From Alphaproteobacteria bacterium (lineage in GTDB: Bacteria; Pseudomonadota; Alphaproteobacteria; Rhizobiales; CAJQND01), in assembly GCA_024227565.1 (NCBI GenBank), contig JAAEUE010000259.1:1-61585 (forward strand): DNA of 61,585 nt, in the 5' to 3' direction. Below the pieces are notes generated by a model. The model did no database searches and had not been told where the DNA came from. It was given only the letters and a program-made list of their open reading frames with translations. Of the stretch, positions 8,958-18,443 are shown in pieces. A program made the position numbers and the translations under genes. Each line of letters starts with the position of its first letter. The first letter of the stretch is position 1.

Positions 8958-10079
8958 ATGAAGGGCTTTGGAACTGTATTTAAATCGTTAGCGGCTGGGG
9001 CAATTGCCCTGTCCGTGCTTGCGGCGAGCTCGCTTGCCCAAGCTGAAAAAGTCACGATCCGCGTGCAATCGGTTATTCCGTCGAAGGCCGATGAAGTGCA
9101 CATGCTGAATGACTTCGCCAAGGACGTGAGCGACCTGACGAATGGTGAAGTCAATATTGAAGTGCTGCCGGCCGGCGCTGTTGTGGGTGTGAAAGAAACC
9201 CTCGACGCCGTCGACCAGGGCCTGATTGAAGGCGGTTTCGCCTGGACCCACTATTGGTCCGGCAAACACCCTGCAGCCATGCTGTTCGGTTCGCCAGTTG
9301 CCGGCGCCGGTGTTGGCATCGACAACATCGCGTTCGTCTCCTGGTTCCTGTATGGCGGTGGCACCCAGCTTTACGACCAGCTCTGGAAAGAGATGGGCGT
9401 GAATGTCAAAGGCTTCATGCTGCAGCCGGTTGGTCCGGAAGCTCTTGGCTGGTTCAAAGAGCCGATTGCCTCCATGGATGACTTCCGCAAGTATCGTTTC
9501 CGCACACCTCCGGGCATCCCCGGCCAGACCTACAAAGACATCGGCGTGGCGTCTGTGGCCATGGGCGGCGGCGACATTCTGCCAGCTCTGCAGAGCGGCA
9601 AGATCGATGCTGCCGAATGGTGCTGCCCAAAGCCTGACTCAGTGTTTGGTTTCCAGAAAGTGCTGAAGCACTACTATCTGCAAGGCCTGCACCAGGTGGT
9701 CGTGAACGCTGACCTCTACATCAATGGCGACGTTTACAACAAGCTGACAGACCATCAGAAAAAGGCTCTGGAAGTTGCTGCAAACGCTTCTTTGATGAAG
9801 TCCATGAGCTACCGGATCTATGAAAACGGCAAGGCTCTGAAAGACCTTACCGAAAATCATGGCGTGCAACTGCACGACACTCCGGCTGACTACTTCCCGG
9901 CCTACATGAACGCTGCCAAGGCTGCTCTTGAAAAGAACTCCAAGGAAAACGCGTTCTTCGCCAAGGTCTGGCAGTCTCAGAAAGATTTTGCGGCCATCGC
10001 CGTACCGTTCTGGGCTGGCGCACAGGCGTCCAACGCAGCTCTCGGCAAAGCGTTTGCCGACAGCGTCGCGAAAAAATAG
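8958..10079 (+). CDS. TRAP transporter substrate-binding protein (DctP family)
   Basis: 373 residues with a clear signal peptide ending after about residue 29 (SSLAQA). The start at 8958 is preferred because GGAGG lies about 10 nt upstream; an ATG at 8940 lacks this. The body has the DctP-family landmarks: FRTPPGIPG with the ligand-binding Arg, MGGGDILPALQSGKIDAAEW, and the downstream LKHYYLQG. These resemble the TakP-like subgroup, which binds organic anions such as 2-oxoacids. It delivers substrate in the periplasm to the fused permease encoded next. The ligand is unknown; a C3 sulfonate is a reasonable guess from the locus 6 kb further on. Confidence 0.9.
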   Translation: MKGFGTVFKSLAAGAIALSVLAASSLAQAEKVTIRVQSVIPSKADEVHMLNDFAKDVSDLTNGEVNIEVLPAGAVVGVKETLDAVDQGLIEGGFAWTHYWSGKHPAAMLFGSPVAGAGVGIDNIAFVSWFLYGGGTQLYDQLWKEMGVNVKGFMLQPVGPEALGWFKEPIASMDDFRKYRFRTPPGIPGQTYKDIGVASVAMGGGDILPALQSGKIDAAEWCCPKPDSVFGFQKVLKHYYLQGLHQVVVNADLYINGDVYNKLTDHQKKALEVAANASLMKSMSYRIYENGKALKDLTENHGVQLHDTPADYFPAYMNAAKAALEKNSKENAFFAKVWQSQKDFAAIAVPFWAGAQASNAALGKAFADSVAKK

Positions 10080-10097
10080 TCTGACACACCAAGCGGA

Positions 10098-10131
10098 AGC
10101 AGCGGGCCACATCGGCCCGCTGCTCTTCTTT
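10098..10131 (+). terminator. Strong hairpin between TRAP binding-protein and permease genes
   Basis: AGCAGCGGGCC (10098-10108) and GGCCCGCTGCT (10114-10124) form a perfect 11-bp stem with a 5-nt loop, followed by CTTCTTT. It lies 18 nt after the dctP stop codon. Such a structure usually stabilises or partly terminates the binding-protein mRNA, so that binding protein outnumbers permease. Confidence 0.75.
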
Positions 10132-10205
10132 ACCGACCCAGCCATCGGCCCCTTCGCTTGAAGAGGGGCCGTTGAGTGGTGCCGGGAGATGCGGGAGGGC
10201 GGACT

Positions 10206-12446
10206 GTGGCAGACGAACCAAAACCAGAAGAGCTTGAGATCACCGATGAGTTGATCGCCGAGCGCAGGGCCGAAGAACCCGGTCAAACCCCAGAAACCAT
10301 GACATCGTGGCAGCGGCCGATTACCGCCGCCATCGATCTGCTCAATTTCTGGGTGGGCCGCATCACGTGCCTGCTTCTGGTGCCGGTTATCCTGGTTATG
10401 GTCTACGAGGTGGTGGCGAACAAGATGTTCACCGCGCCAACCTTGTGGGTTTATGACGTGAGCCGCATGCTGGCCGGCGTCATCTTCATGATGGGCGCGG
10501 GCTACGCGCTGTTGCGCGGCGTCCACATCCGCGCCGATTTTATCTACCGCCTGTGGTCGAAGAGAACCCAAGCAACAACTGACGCGGTGCTCTATCTCCT
10601 GTTCTACTTCCCGGCCATGCTGTTCTTTTTCTGGAGCGCGGCCAAATACGGATACAAGGCCTTCAACCCCCTCAATGGGTTTGAATACAGCGGCTGGGAA
10701 CGGGCCAGCGATTCCACCTGGGCGCCCATTCTCGGTCCTGCCCGCCTGGCCATGCCGGTGGGCGTTTTCCTGTTGTTGTTGCAGGGCATTCCTGAGCTGT
10801 TCCGCTGCCTCGACGACATGGGCAAAGACCGCGAAAAACTGTTCGTCCGCATCCTGCCGATTTACCTGATTGTTCTTGCCGTGCTGTTTCTCGGCACGTT
10901 CGCTCCCGATGTGGTGCCGATCGGCCAATACTGGACGAGTGCGGCCGATGCCATGGGCATGACCGGCTTCGACAAGCCGACCGTTGGCCTGTTCATGGTC
11001 GCCGCGATGTTGTTTGCGATCTTTGTGGGCTTTCCAATTTCGTTCACATTGATCTTCCTGTCGTTCGTGTTTGCCGCCTGGGGCATCAGCCCGCGGCTGG
11101 GCTTCTTCCTGGAGACATTGAAATTCAACGAAACCATGCTGGATGACCAGCTGGTGGCGGTGCCGCTCTTTGTCTTCATGGGGATCATGATGGAAAAAGC
11201 CGGGCTGATGGAGCGTTTGTTCGCCTCCATTCAGCTCATGATGTCGGGCACCCGTGGCGCCTTGTTCGTCGCGGTTCTGTTCGTCTCCACGATCTTCGCT
11301 GCGGCCACCGGCATTGTCGGGGCTTCGGTAACGATCCTCGGCATCATGGCGGCGCGCACCATGAACAAGTCCGGCTACAATGTCCGCATGGCAGCCGGCA
11401 CAATCACGGCCGGCGGAACCTTGGGCATCCTCATTCCGCCCTCCATCATGCTGGTGGTCATGGGCCCTGTACTTGAGGTGCCGGTGACCGACCTGTTCGC
11501 CGCGGCCATCGTGCCGGGCGCCCTTCTGGCCATGCTCTACATTATCTATTCGGTCGGCCGTTGCTGGCTCAACCCATCCCTGGGGCCGCCGCTTCCAGAA
11601 GACGAGCGCCCGGAGACCTCGCCCTATTACATGGTCGAATTCGTCTCGGTCATGAGCGGTCTTGCGTTCATGTTCTACCTGATGTTCACCCAACCGCTTC
11701 TGGCGATTGTGTGGCTCGGCACAATGATTGGCGCCTACCACGTGTTCCGCAAGTACAAGCCTGGCGGTTTCTACTATTCTGAGCTGTGGGCGGAATTCTT
11801 CCTAGGCCTGGTGCCGCCAACCATCCTGATTGCCTTTGCCCTTGGCTCGATCCTTCTGGGCTGGGCAACTCCGGCAGAGGCAGCAGCCTGCGGTGCCTTT
11901 GGCTCCATTCTACTCAGCATGGGCTACTTCAAGTTCTCCCTGCCCAGCTTCTATGATGCGCTCATCAAGACCCTGGAAATCACCGTCTTGATCATGTTCC
12001 TGGTGGCCGCGTCCAACTATTTCGGCGCGGTGTTCTCCACCCTGGGCACACCGAAAATGTTGACCGAAGTGCTGCTGTCGCTCGACATGTCGCCAACCTT
12101 GATCCTGATCGCGGTCATGGCTCTCATCTTCCTTCTGGGCTGGCCGCTGGAGTGGGTTCCGATCGTGTTGATCATCGTGCCGATCCTGGTGCCGATGCTC
12201 ACCGAGCTGAACGTGAACCTCACCTGGTTTGCGATCCTGGTTGCGGTGAACCTGCAAACGGCCTGGCTCTCTCCGCCGGTGGCGCTATCGGCCTACTTCC
12301 TGAAGGGCGTGGTGCCCGAATGGGATTTGAAGGATATCTATCTGGGCATGATGCAGTTCATGGTCATTCAGGTCATCGGCCTGTCCCTGATCTTCATGTT
12401 CCCGGAAATCGCCCTTTGGCTGCCGCGCTATATTTACGGAGGCTAG
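10206..12446 (+). CDS. TRAP transporter fused DctQ-DctM permease
   Basis: 746 residues from a GTG at 10206 that is preceded by GGGAGGG; an in-frame ATG at 10176 has no ribosome site. The first about 210 residues form the four-helix DctQ part, with VYDVSRMLAGVIFMMGAGYALLRG split as VYDVSRML and GAGYALLRGVHIR. The rest is the roughly 12-helix DctM part with the family patch TAGGTLGILIPPSIMLV. The fusion is natural in many alphaproteobacteria. It imports organic anions with Na+ together with the DctP protein encoded upstream. A hairpin at its end is shared with the convergent cyclase gene. Confidence 0.93.
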   Translation: MADEPKPEELEITDELIAERRAEEPGQTPETMTSWQRPITAAIDLLNFWVGRITCLLLVPVILVMVYEVVANKMFTAPTLWVYDVSRMLAGVIFMMGAGYALLRGVHIRADFIYRLWSKRTQATTDAVLYLLFYFPAMLFFFWSAAKYGYKAFNPLNGFEYSGWERASDSTWAPILGPARLAMPVGVFLLLLQGIPELFRCLDDMGKDREKLFVRILPIYLIVLAVLFLGTFAPDVVPIGQYWTSAADAMGMTGFDKPTVGLFMVAAMLFAIFVGFPISFTLIFLSFVFAAWGISPRLGFFLETLKFNETMLDDQLVAVPLFVFMGIMMEKAGLMERLFASIQLMMSGTRGALFVAVLFVSTIFAAATGIVGASVTILGIMAARTMNKSGYNVRMAAGTITAGGTLGILIPPSIMLVVMGPVLEVPVTDLFAAAIVPGALLAMLYIIYSVGRCWLNPSLGPPLPEDERPETSPYYMVEFVSVMSGLAFMFYLMFTQPLLAIVWLGTMIGAYHVFRKYKPGGFYYSELWAEFFLGLVPPTILIAFALGSILLGWATPAEAAACGAFGSILLSMGYFKFSLPSFYDALIKTLEITVLIMFLVAASNYFGAVFSTLGTPKMLTEVLLSLDMSPTLILIAVMALIFLLGWPLEWVPIVLIIVPILVPMLTELNVNLTWFAILVAVNLQTAWLSPPVALSAYFLKGVVPEWDLKDIYLGMMQFMVIQVIGLSLIFMFPEIALWLPRYIYGG

Positions 12447-12467
12447 GGCCTTTTCTGATGAGCTGGG

Positions 12468-12491
12468 CCCGTCAGCCTACTTGCTGACGGG
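12468..12491. terminator. Bidirectional hairpin between TRAP permease and cyclase genes
   Basis: CCCGTCAGC (12468-12476) pairs with GCTGACGGG (12483-12491) across a 6-nt loop. The right arm lies inside the last codons of the cyclase gene, whose stop codon is in the loop. Because the two genes converge with 30 nt between stops, this hairpin can serve both. There is no long T-run. Confidence 0.55.
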
Positions 12492-15065
12492 TTCTGCGAG
12501 CCTGAACACCTCGAGGGGTTCTCGAATGCCCTTCAGGCTGACCTCGCCGCTGGATTCAGCCCGAAAGTCATCTTCGACGGCCGTATAGGCGCGCGGGCTC
12601 AGCAGGATTTCGCCGTCCTCGGCCCGGTCGCACAAACGGGCGGCCAGGTTCACTGAGGTGCCCGATGCGGTATAGTCGTAGCGTCCTTCAGAACCAACCA
12701 TGCCGATGGTGGCATAGCCAAACGAAACCCCAACGCCAAATCCCAACCGGTGGCCCAAGCGCTTCCATTTTTTGCACAGCTCCACCATGCGTTCGCGCAT
12801 GGCAACCGCCAGGCGCACCGCATCACCGGCCGGGTCCTCGCACGGCAGGGGATCGTTGAAGATCACCATGATCCCATCCCCCATGCGCTTGTCCACGCCG
12901 CCGCCGTGGGCTGAAATCAGATTGCCCATCTCCTCATGATAGACCTGCAAAACCTCGATGGTCTCTTCTGGTTCTGCGGTTTCGCAGAACGCGGTAAAGC
13001 CGCGGATATCGCAAAACAGGGTGGCGATCAGGGCCCGGTGACTGGATAGCGCGGCTTCATCGCCGGACGTGACCAGCGCATCGGCAACGGCCGGCGACAG
13101 GAACCGCTTGAGCCGCCCCATGCGCTCAATCTCGCCCACCTGCTCATCCACCCGCGCTTCAAGGGAGGCGTTGAGCGCCTGAACTTCCTCGGTTCGGGCC
13201 TGCAGAAGCTTGAACTGGCGGACATTTTCAATAGCGATGACAGCCTGGGCCGCAAAGCTTTCAACCAAGGCAACTTCGTCCTCCAAAAAGGGATTGACCT
13301 CCCGGCGGTAGATCTCAAAACAGCCGACACCCTGTCCCTCCTTCAAGAGAGGGACGACCAGCTGCGAGCGGATGCCGTCTCTGTCCACAAACACAGCACG
13401 GTCGGGATGACGTTCGCGAGACTCAGCCTCTTCTGCGCTATCGGGGATATTGATGACCTTGGCGTCCCTGATCGCCTCGGTCAGGGGCAAGGGGTCGCTG
13501 AGCGGCCAGGTGGAGACGCCCGGCTGGAAGTTTTTAGTGGGATCCCCCCAACCGGCAACATAGGTTGCTTTCGTGCGTGCAGGGTTGGCAAGATGCAGCG
13601 CCACATTGGCACCACCACAGAGCTTGCCCACATTGCCCACAATCGCCGCAAACACCGGCGCCTCATCGTCCCTTGACTGGCTGATGAGCTGAAGGATCTC
13701 TCGCGTCGCGGCCGCACGCTCCAGCCGGGCTTGCAGCTGGCGGAACTGGCCAACATGTTCAATCGCAATAACCGCCTGGGTGGCGAAACTTTTGACCAGC
13801 GCAATTTCATCGTCCGTGTAGGGCCGCACCTGCTTGCGGAACAAGATCAGCGCGCCGATCCCGCCTGTCTTCGACATCAAGGGCACAAAAAGGCTGGTGC
13901 GCATGCCGGTGTCGTCCACGAGGGATTGCATGGCTGCATCGCCCTCCCGGTAGCCGTCAGTCTCTGCAAAATCCTCCACATAGACATGATCACCTGAGAG
14001 GATAGCCTTGGCCGCGAACGACGTTGGGGTCATGGAGACGCGCCCGGCGTCATAATGGGCCTTCGTTGTAGGATGCACGTCGCGCGAGGCCGCCAGACGC
14101 TGATGGGTGTCACCTTCCGCACCCAAGGTGAGCGCTGCGGCATCTGCTCCGCAGAGGTGGGATGCGTTCTTCAAGATGAGGTCGAAGACCGGCGATTCAT
14201 CTTCCAGGCTTTGGCTGATCAGCCGCAGGATCTCCGCCGTGCCCTGTTCGCGGGCGAGCCGGTTTTGCAGCTCGCGGAACTGGCGCGCGTTCTCAATGGC
14301 AATGGCAGCCTGATCGGCAAACACCTGGGCCAGGTCAAGGGCGCGGTCGTTGAAAGGGTGAACCCGGGTGCGGTAGACGATGAACGCCCCGGTCAGGCGG
14401 TCGCCTGAAATCATGGGGATGGCCGCAAACGAGCGCGCCTTGCCCAGGTCCATGGTGGCAATCCGGATTGGGCTCCCGCTTTCGTAGAGATCTTCGCTGT
14501 GCACGTCGGCGACGTTTGCGGTCTGCAACGTGGCGGCCATGCGGCCGATTACGCTTTCAGGTTCCAGCTCAAAAGCCCCAAGGTCGAGAAGCCAGGCTTC
14601 AAAAGCTGGGGCAATGTTGCGTGAATGCACCAAGCGCGCCCGCTTATCCTCACCAATCTCAAACAACGAGCCGAACTGGGCCTCGCAAATTTCCAAGGCA
14701 TGATCCAACACCGCATCCAGCACGGGCTCCAGCTTTTCGTCCTGCTTGCTGATGATGTTCAGGATCTTCGCAAGGCTCTGCTCCCGGCGCACGGCATCAT
14801 CCAGCTCCAGTGCCAGATCAGCCACAAGGGTTGCGCTGTCCCGCCCGTCTTCGGGCACCGAGGCATCGGTGAGGAACTGGGCCAGCTCAATCTTCGAGGT
14901 TACGCCCAGTTTACTGTATACTGTTCTAAGATGAGAGCGCACGGTGGTGGGAGACAGACCGAGCTCGCGGGCAATCTCTTTATAGCTTTGGCCCGCCGCA
15001 TAGGCATCGGCGACCTCTTGCTCACGCTTGCTGAGCGCCTCGGTGGCCTGGCCCTGTTCCGTCAT
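12477..15065 (-). CDS. LuxR-type HTH / triple GAF / class III nucleotide cyclase chimera
   Basis: 862 residues with an unusual order. A LuxR/FixJ-type helix-turn-helix sits at the very N-terminus (about residues 9-65, EIARELGLSPTTVRSHLR). Three GAF sensory domains follow, each ending in a QAxIAIEN/H-xxQF-type helix. A short coiled coil leads to a C-terminal class III cyclase domain. The cyclase keeps both metal Asp sites (FCDIRGFT and KRMGDGIMV), the substrate Lys in VDKRMG, and TASGTSVNLAAR with the transition-state Asn/Arg. Thr in place of Asp before SVNLA suggests class IIIb adenylate cyclase. It may bind DNA and make cAMP in response to a small ligand. It converges on the TRAP operon and reads away from the NTF2-like gene. 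Confidence 0.85.
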   Translation of the reverse strand: MTEQGQATEALSKREQEVADAYAAGQSYKEIARELGLSPTTVRSHLRTVYSKLGVTSKIELAQFLTDASVPEDGRDSATLVADLALELDDAVRREQSLAKILNIISKQDEKLEPVLDAVLDHALEICEAQFGSLFEIGEDKRARLVHSRNIAPAFEAWLLDLGAFELEPESVIGRMAATLQTANVADVHSEDLYESGSPIRIATMDLGKARSFAAIPMISGDRLTGAFIVYRTRVHPFNDRALDLAQVFADQAAIAIENARQFRELQNRLAREQGTAEILRLISQSLEDESPVFDLILKNASHLCGADAAALTLGAEGDTHQRLAASRDVHPTTKAHYDAGRVSMTPTSFAAKAILSGDHVYVEDFAETDGYREGDAAMQSLVDDTGMRTSLFVPLMSKTGGIGALILFRKQVRPYTDDEIALVKSFATQAVIAIEHVGQFRQLQARLERAAATREILQLISQSRDDEAPVFAAIVGNVGKLCGGANVALHLANPARTKATYVAGWGDPTKNFQPGVSTWPLSDPLPLTEAIRDAKVINIPDSAEEAESRERHPDRAVFVDRDGIRSQLVVPLLKEGQGVGCFEIYRREVNPFLEDEVALVESFAAQAVIAIENVRQFKLLQARTEEVQALNASLEARVDEQVGEIERMGRLKRFLSPAVADALVTSGDEAALSSHRALIATLFCDIRGFTAFCETAEPEETIEVLQVYHEEMGNLISAHGGGVDKRMGDGIMVIFNDPLPCEDPAGDAVRLAVAMRERMVELCKKWKRLGHRLGFGVGVSFGYATIGMVGSEGRYDYTASGTSVNLAARLCDRAEDGEILLSPRAYTAVEDDFRAESSGEVSLKGIREPLEVFRLAEPVSK

Positions 15066-15242
15066 GTCGCCTCTTATCGCCCAAGTGCATCGTAGTACAT
15101 TATTGATACACCAATTACTGCATTTGGACGATGCTGTGTACCTCTGGCTCCAGCTACCTTCTGGAGACTGGTGCAGAGGAGATCAACCGTTGATTTCCAC
15201 CTCTTTTCAGAGGGCGCACTGAAACCAAGAAGGAGACCTAAA

Positions 15243-15656
15243 ATGAGCATGACCGACACAGCAATGAGCTTCTTTGATGCCTGCGAAACCGGCAAGGGCT
15301 GGGCAGAATGCGCCCAGTATTGTGCCTCTGACGCATCGTTTTCATGCCAGTCGCAAGCTTTGGCCGACACCCACACACTTGAAGCCTATGCAGAATGGAT
15401 GAAGGGGCTTCTAGTGCCCCTGCCAGACGGCCACTATGAGCTGAAGGGTTTCGCCGCAGACGACGCCCGCGACGTTGTTTTGGCTTTTGCGGTGTTTCAC
15501 GGCACCCACACCGCCGAGGGCGGACCTATGGACCCCACTGGCAACAGCGTGGCGGCCGACTATGTATACGCCATGGAGTTCGCCGGCGGAAAAGTCGCCC
15601 ACATGACAAAGATATGGAACGACGGCCACTCGCTCCAGGCGCTCGGCTGGGCCTAG
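15243..15656 (+). CDS. NTF2/SnoaL-like small protein
   Basis: 137 residues of the NTF2-like cone fold. The N-terminal helix TAMSFFDACETGKGWAEC is followed by alternating strands ending in VAHMTKIWND. This fold covers steroid isomerases, polyketide cyclases and many uncharacterised proteins, so no reaction can be named. I start at the ATG at 15243, behind AAGGAGA. An upstream in-frame ATG at 15171 lacks this site. It is divergent from the cyclase gene and stands 270 nt from the end of the sulfolactate lyase gene. Confidence 0.75.
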   Translation: MSMTDTAMSFFDACETGKGWAECAQYCASDASFSCQSQALADTHTLEAYAEWMKGLLVPLPDGHYELKGFAADDARDVVLAFAVFHGTHTAEGGPMDPTGNSVAADYVYAMEFAGGKVAHMTKIWNDGHSLQALGWA

Positions 15657-15925
15657 AGCAAGCGGCGGATCGAACAATCTTGACTGCCACTAATTAGTTG
15701 ATTTGTGTGAATTTCCTGGCCCGCGCCAGTTCAACTTCAGTGGCAGAAAACCAAGGAAAATGGCGGCACTGCGAAACGAACCCAATTTCGCATAAACCGC
15801 TGAAGACAAAGCAAAACTCGCGCTATATGGCCTTTTTGAGTGAGTTTTCTTTTTTCGCAGCGCTTTGGTTCCGTACCAATCCCCGCGTCCCTGCAAATGC
15901 AGAGCGCGGGGAGTTGGTTATTTGG
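15657..15925. other. Gene-free stretch between NTF2-like and suyB
   Basis: No reading frame here looks real. It contains GCGAAA facing TTTCGC (15771-15791) and TGCCACT (15685-15691) facing AGTGGCA (15739-15745), plus the larger terminator-like hairpin listed separately. Confidence 0.4.
15876..15916 (-). terminator. Terminator-like hairpin after suyB
   Basis: On the plus strand CCAATCCCCGCG (from 15877) faces CGCGGGGAGTTGG (to 15916), an almost perfect stem with one bulged base. The loop itself contains TGCA repeats. It lies 10 nt beyond the suyB stop codon and would end the five-gene hps-suy transcript. The T-run expected for a classical terminator is weak. Confidence 0.5.
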
Positions 15926-17098
15926 TTACGCTGAACGGTAGAGCTTGGTCATCACAAACTCTTTGTGACCCAGCGCTTCAGCCGCCGTCGAGCGGCCATT
16001 GGCCGTGCGGCGGATCATTTCGATCAGCTCATCACCCGCCTGATCAATGGTCATCTCGCGGGTGAGGATGCCGGTCACATCGCAATCGATGTGCTCGGAC
16101 ATGGTGCGCACCGTGCGCGGGTTGGCCGAGATCTTGATTACCGGGACAATTGGGTTGCCCACGATGTTGCCCTGGCCGGTTGGGAACGTGTGCACCACAA
16201 ACCCGGCAGCGCCCATCAGGGTCACGCACTCAGCCGCAGCCGAGGAGGTGTCCATGAAATAGAGCCCGGGCCCCTTCTCTGGCGCAACCGCAGGACCAAC
16301 CGCATCGATATAGGTTGAGGTCCGGCCGATCTTCTCCAGGTTGCCAAGCGCCTTTTCCTCAATGGTGGTCAGGCCGCCTTCGATGTTGCCCATGGTGGGC
16401 TGGCTTTCCGACAGGTCGCTGGTTTTGTTGGGCTCGATCACATCGTCCATGTAGGCCTGCCAGATCTCCATGAACTTGTCGCCGGCCTCCTTGTTGGCTC
16501 CGCGGGCCTGGCACAGGTGCTCGCCACCGGTAATCTCAGAGGTTTCGCCAAAGCAGCCATAAATGCCCTTGGGCAGAAGCTTGTCGTACATGTTGCCGAC
16601 GGTCGGGCACGAGCCCAAACCGGTTGTGGTGTCGGATTCGCCGCACTTTGTGGAGACCCACAGCTCGGACATGTCGCACTCTTCGCGCTGCAGCTCGGTG
16701 GCCCAATGGACGAAGTCCTTGGCCTTGCGCGACGCGGTGGCGATGGTGTTGATGTCGCCGTGCTGCTCAATGGAATAGGCCGCTACAGGCTTGCCGGTTT
16801 CCGCAATGCCGTCGGCAATGCGCTGGGTCCAGCCGGGCTCAATCCCGATCACGATGCAGGCCGCCACGTTGGGGTTGGCGCCGGTGCCGATCATGGTGCG
16901 GAAGTGCAGCTCCAGATCTTCACCAAACTGCAACCGGCCATAGGAATGCGGCAGGGCCATGGTGCCTTTGATGTTGTTGGCAACCGCTTCACAAGCGGCA
17001 TTGGAAATATCGTCAACCGGCAGGATCACCACATGGTTGCGCACGCCCACCCGGCCGTTCTCACGGCGATAGGCCATAATCTTATCAGTCGTTGTCAT
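15926..17098 (-). CDS. suyB: (2R)-sulfolactate sulfo-lyase large subunit SuyB (UxaA family)
   Basis: 390 residues, matching the length of SuyB and the catalytic part of altronate dehydratase UxaA. SuyAB removes sulfite from sulfolactate, giving pyruvate. Visible family landmarks are [13 protein letters not shown] near the N-terminus, Cys-containing [17 protein letters not shown], and [19 protein letters not shown]. Sugar-acid dehydratases share this fold, so the assignment relies on context. It is the last gene of an operon with suyA (15 nt upstream) and three DHPS-type dehydrogenases, and this combination is characteristic of sulfonate use. Altronate or galactarate dehydratase is the alternative. 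Confidence 0.78.
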   Translation of the reverse strand: MTTTDKIMAYRRENGRVGVRNHVVILPVDDISNAACEAVANNIKGTMALPHSYGRLQFGEDLELHFRTMIGTGANPNVAACIVIGIEPGWTQRIADGIAETGKPVAAYSIEQHGDINTIATASRKAKDFVHWATELQREECDMSELWVSTKCGESDTTTGLGSCPTVGNMYDKLLPKGIYGCFGETSEITGGEHLCQARGANKEAGDKFMEIWQAYMDDVIEPNKTSDLSESQPTMGNIEGGLTTIEEKALGNLEKIGRTSTYIDAVGPAVAPEKGPGLYFMDTSSAAAECVTLMGAAGFVVHTFPTGQGNIVGNPIVPVIKISANPRTVRTMSEHIDCDVTGILTREMTIDQAGDELIEMIRRTANGRSTAAEALGHKEFVMTKLYRSA

Positions 17099-17113
17099 CA
17101 GTATAGCTCCTGC

Positions 17114-17401
17114 CTACCAGCGTTTTGTCTTGAGGTTGTGAACATGAACATGCCCGCCCTTTTCGCACGGTCCCACCATCTTGCCGATGTCTTCGCCATA
17201 CTTGGTAATCGTGTCGCCTTCAGTCAGATCGCTCAGGGCAATCTTGTGGCCAATCGGCACATCGGCCTTGGCGGTCAGGGTGAAGTCGGTGTTGTCATGG
17301 GTCACCACGCAGAGCATTTCGGTTCCTGCCGTGAGGCCCTCTACAACCACGACCCCGACATTGTCTTCGGCGTTGTGAACAAGCAGCTGGGGAATGGACA
17401 T
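17114..17401 (-). CDS. suyA: (2R)-sulfolactate sulfo-lyase small subunit SuyA (SAF domain)
   Basis: 95 residues forming a stand-alone SAF (UxaA N-terminal) domain: HNAEDNVGVVVVEGL, KADVPIGHKIALSDL and ITKYGEDIGKM are the family landmarks. In SuyAB this subunit accompanies the large lyase subunit. UxaA proteins of sugar-acid pathways are usually a single long chain, so the split arrangement supports SuyA. It follows the Zn-dehydrogenase gene by 46 nt and precedes suyB by 15 nt. Confidence 0.78.
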   Translation of the reverse strand: MSIPQLLVHNAEDNVGVVVVEGLTAGTEMLCVVTHDNTDFTLTAKADVPIGHKIALSDLTEGDTITKYGEDIGKMVGPCEKGGHVHVHNLKTKRW

Positions 17402-17447
17402 TGTTGAAGTACCTTTCTTGAGTCCGGTGTGTTTCGAATGGGTCAGA

Positions 17448-18443
17448 TTAAAGTCGGAACATGATTTTGGGGTGGGCAGCCTTGCCGCTCAGAATATCCC
17501 TGAAGGCGCCCGGGCCCTCTTCCAGGCCGCGCTCTTCCACCCAGTCGAGCGGACCCAGGCGGCCCGTAGCGATGGCGTTCAGGGTTTGGGCAAAATCGGC
17601 GGGGGTGAAGGTGTAGGTGCCGATAAAGGTCACCTCCTGCAGGGTCATGCGCCGCACATCAAGCCCGCCCGTACCAGATGCCAGCCCGATGTGCACAATC
17701 ACCCCGCCAGGTTTCACAAGCGCCGACGAACTGGCGCGTGTGGCCTCCCCGCCAAAGGCATCCACCACCACATGGGCGCTGGCCTCTTCCGGGCCTGCGC
17801 CCTCCAGGGGGCTGTAGACCTTGAAGTTGCCGGCCCGGCCCAACAGGCCGTGGCGCAACGCGTTAGTCTCTGCAATCCAGATGTCCGAGCAGCCCATGTC
17901 GGCCAGAACGAGCGCTGCCCCCAGCCCAATCGCGCCGCCGCCCAATACGATGGCGCGGGCCTCTGCCAGCGGGCGGTGAGACGCTTCTGCAGCTAGGCGC
18001 ACCGCATGATACGAGCACGCCATGGGCTCAGTCAGCGCGGCTTTGGCGAAAGACAAATCGTCCGGCAGCAGCAAAGAGTTTCCGGCCGGAATCGCAAGCT
18101 GTTCGGCAAATGCCCCTTCGCGCGGCGGCATGGAGATGATCTGCCGGTCCGGGCAAAGGTTCGCGCGGCCTTCCACGCACGCTTCGCATGTGCCGCATGT
18201 GACCAACGGGTTGATGGTGACCCTGCGCCCTTCTCCGGCGCCCTGGACAATGGTTCCAGACGCCTCATGCCCCAAGATGAGCGGTGCCGGCCGGCGTTCG
18301 TCGTGGCCCAGAAAGGCGTGCATGTCCGATCCGCAAATGCCCACGGCGTCCACCTGAACCACCACATCGCCCGGCGTGGCCGAAGGGCCTGCAACATCTT
18401 GCAGTTCGACCGCTTCAGGCCCGGTATAGACAAGTGCTCTCAT
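17448..18443 (-). CDS. hpsP: Zn-dependent MDR alcohol dehydrogenase, probable DHPS 2-dehydrogenase HpsP
   Basis: 331 residues of the medium-chain zinc dehydrogenase family. The catalytic-zinc motif GICGSDMHAF, the GHEASG motif and the four structural-zinc Cys (CGTCEACVEGRANLC) are intact, and GGGAIGLG is the NAD(P)-binding turn. In DHPS degraders HpsP and HpsO are thought to interconvert DHPS enantiomers through a keto intermediate, feeding the R form to HpsN. The start overlaps the stop of the SDR gene by 4 nt (ATGA), so the two are translationally coupled. The enantiomer preference is inferred from context. Confidence 0.7.
   Translation of the reverse strand: MRALVYTGPEAVELQDVAGPSATPGDVVVQVDAVGICGSDMHAFLGHDERRPAPLILGHEASGTIVQGAGEGRRVTINPLVTCGTCEACVEGRANLCPDRQIISMPPREGAFAEQLAIPAGNSLLLPDDLSFAKAALTEPMACSYHAVRLAAEASHRPLAEARAIVLGGGAIGLGAALVLADMGCSDIWIAETNALRHGLLGRAGNFKVYSPLEGAGPEEASAHVVVDAFGGEATRASSSALVKPGGVIVHIGLASGTGGLDVRRMTLQEVTFIGTYTFTPADFAQTLNAIATGRLGPLDWVEERGLEEGPGAFRDILSGKAAHPKIMFRL

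Noticed and set aside
9639..11741. 700-codon minus-strand frame opposite the TRAP genes
   Set aside because: No recognisable domain and extreme His/Gln/Arg content; it is the antisense of well-conserved dctP and dctQM.
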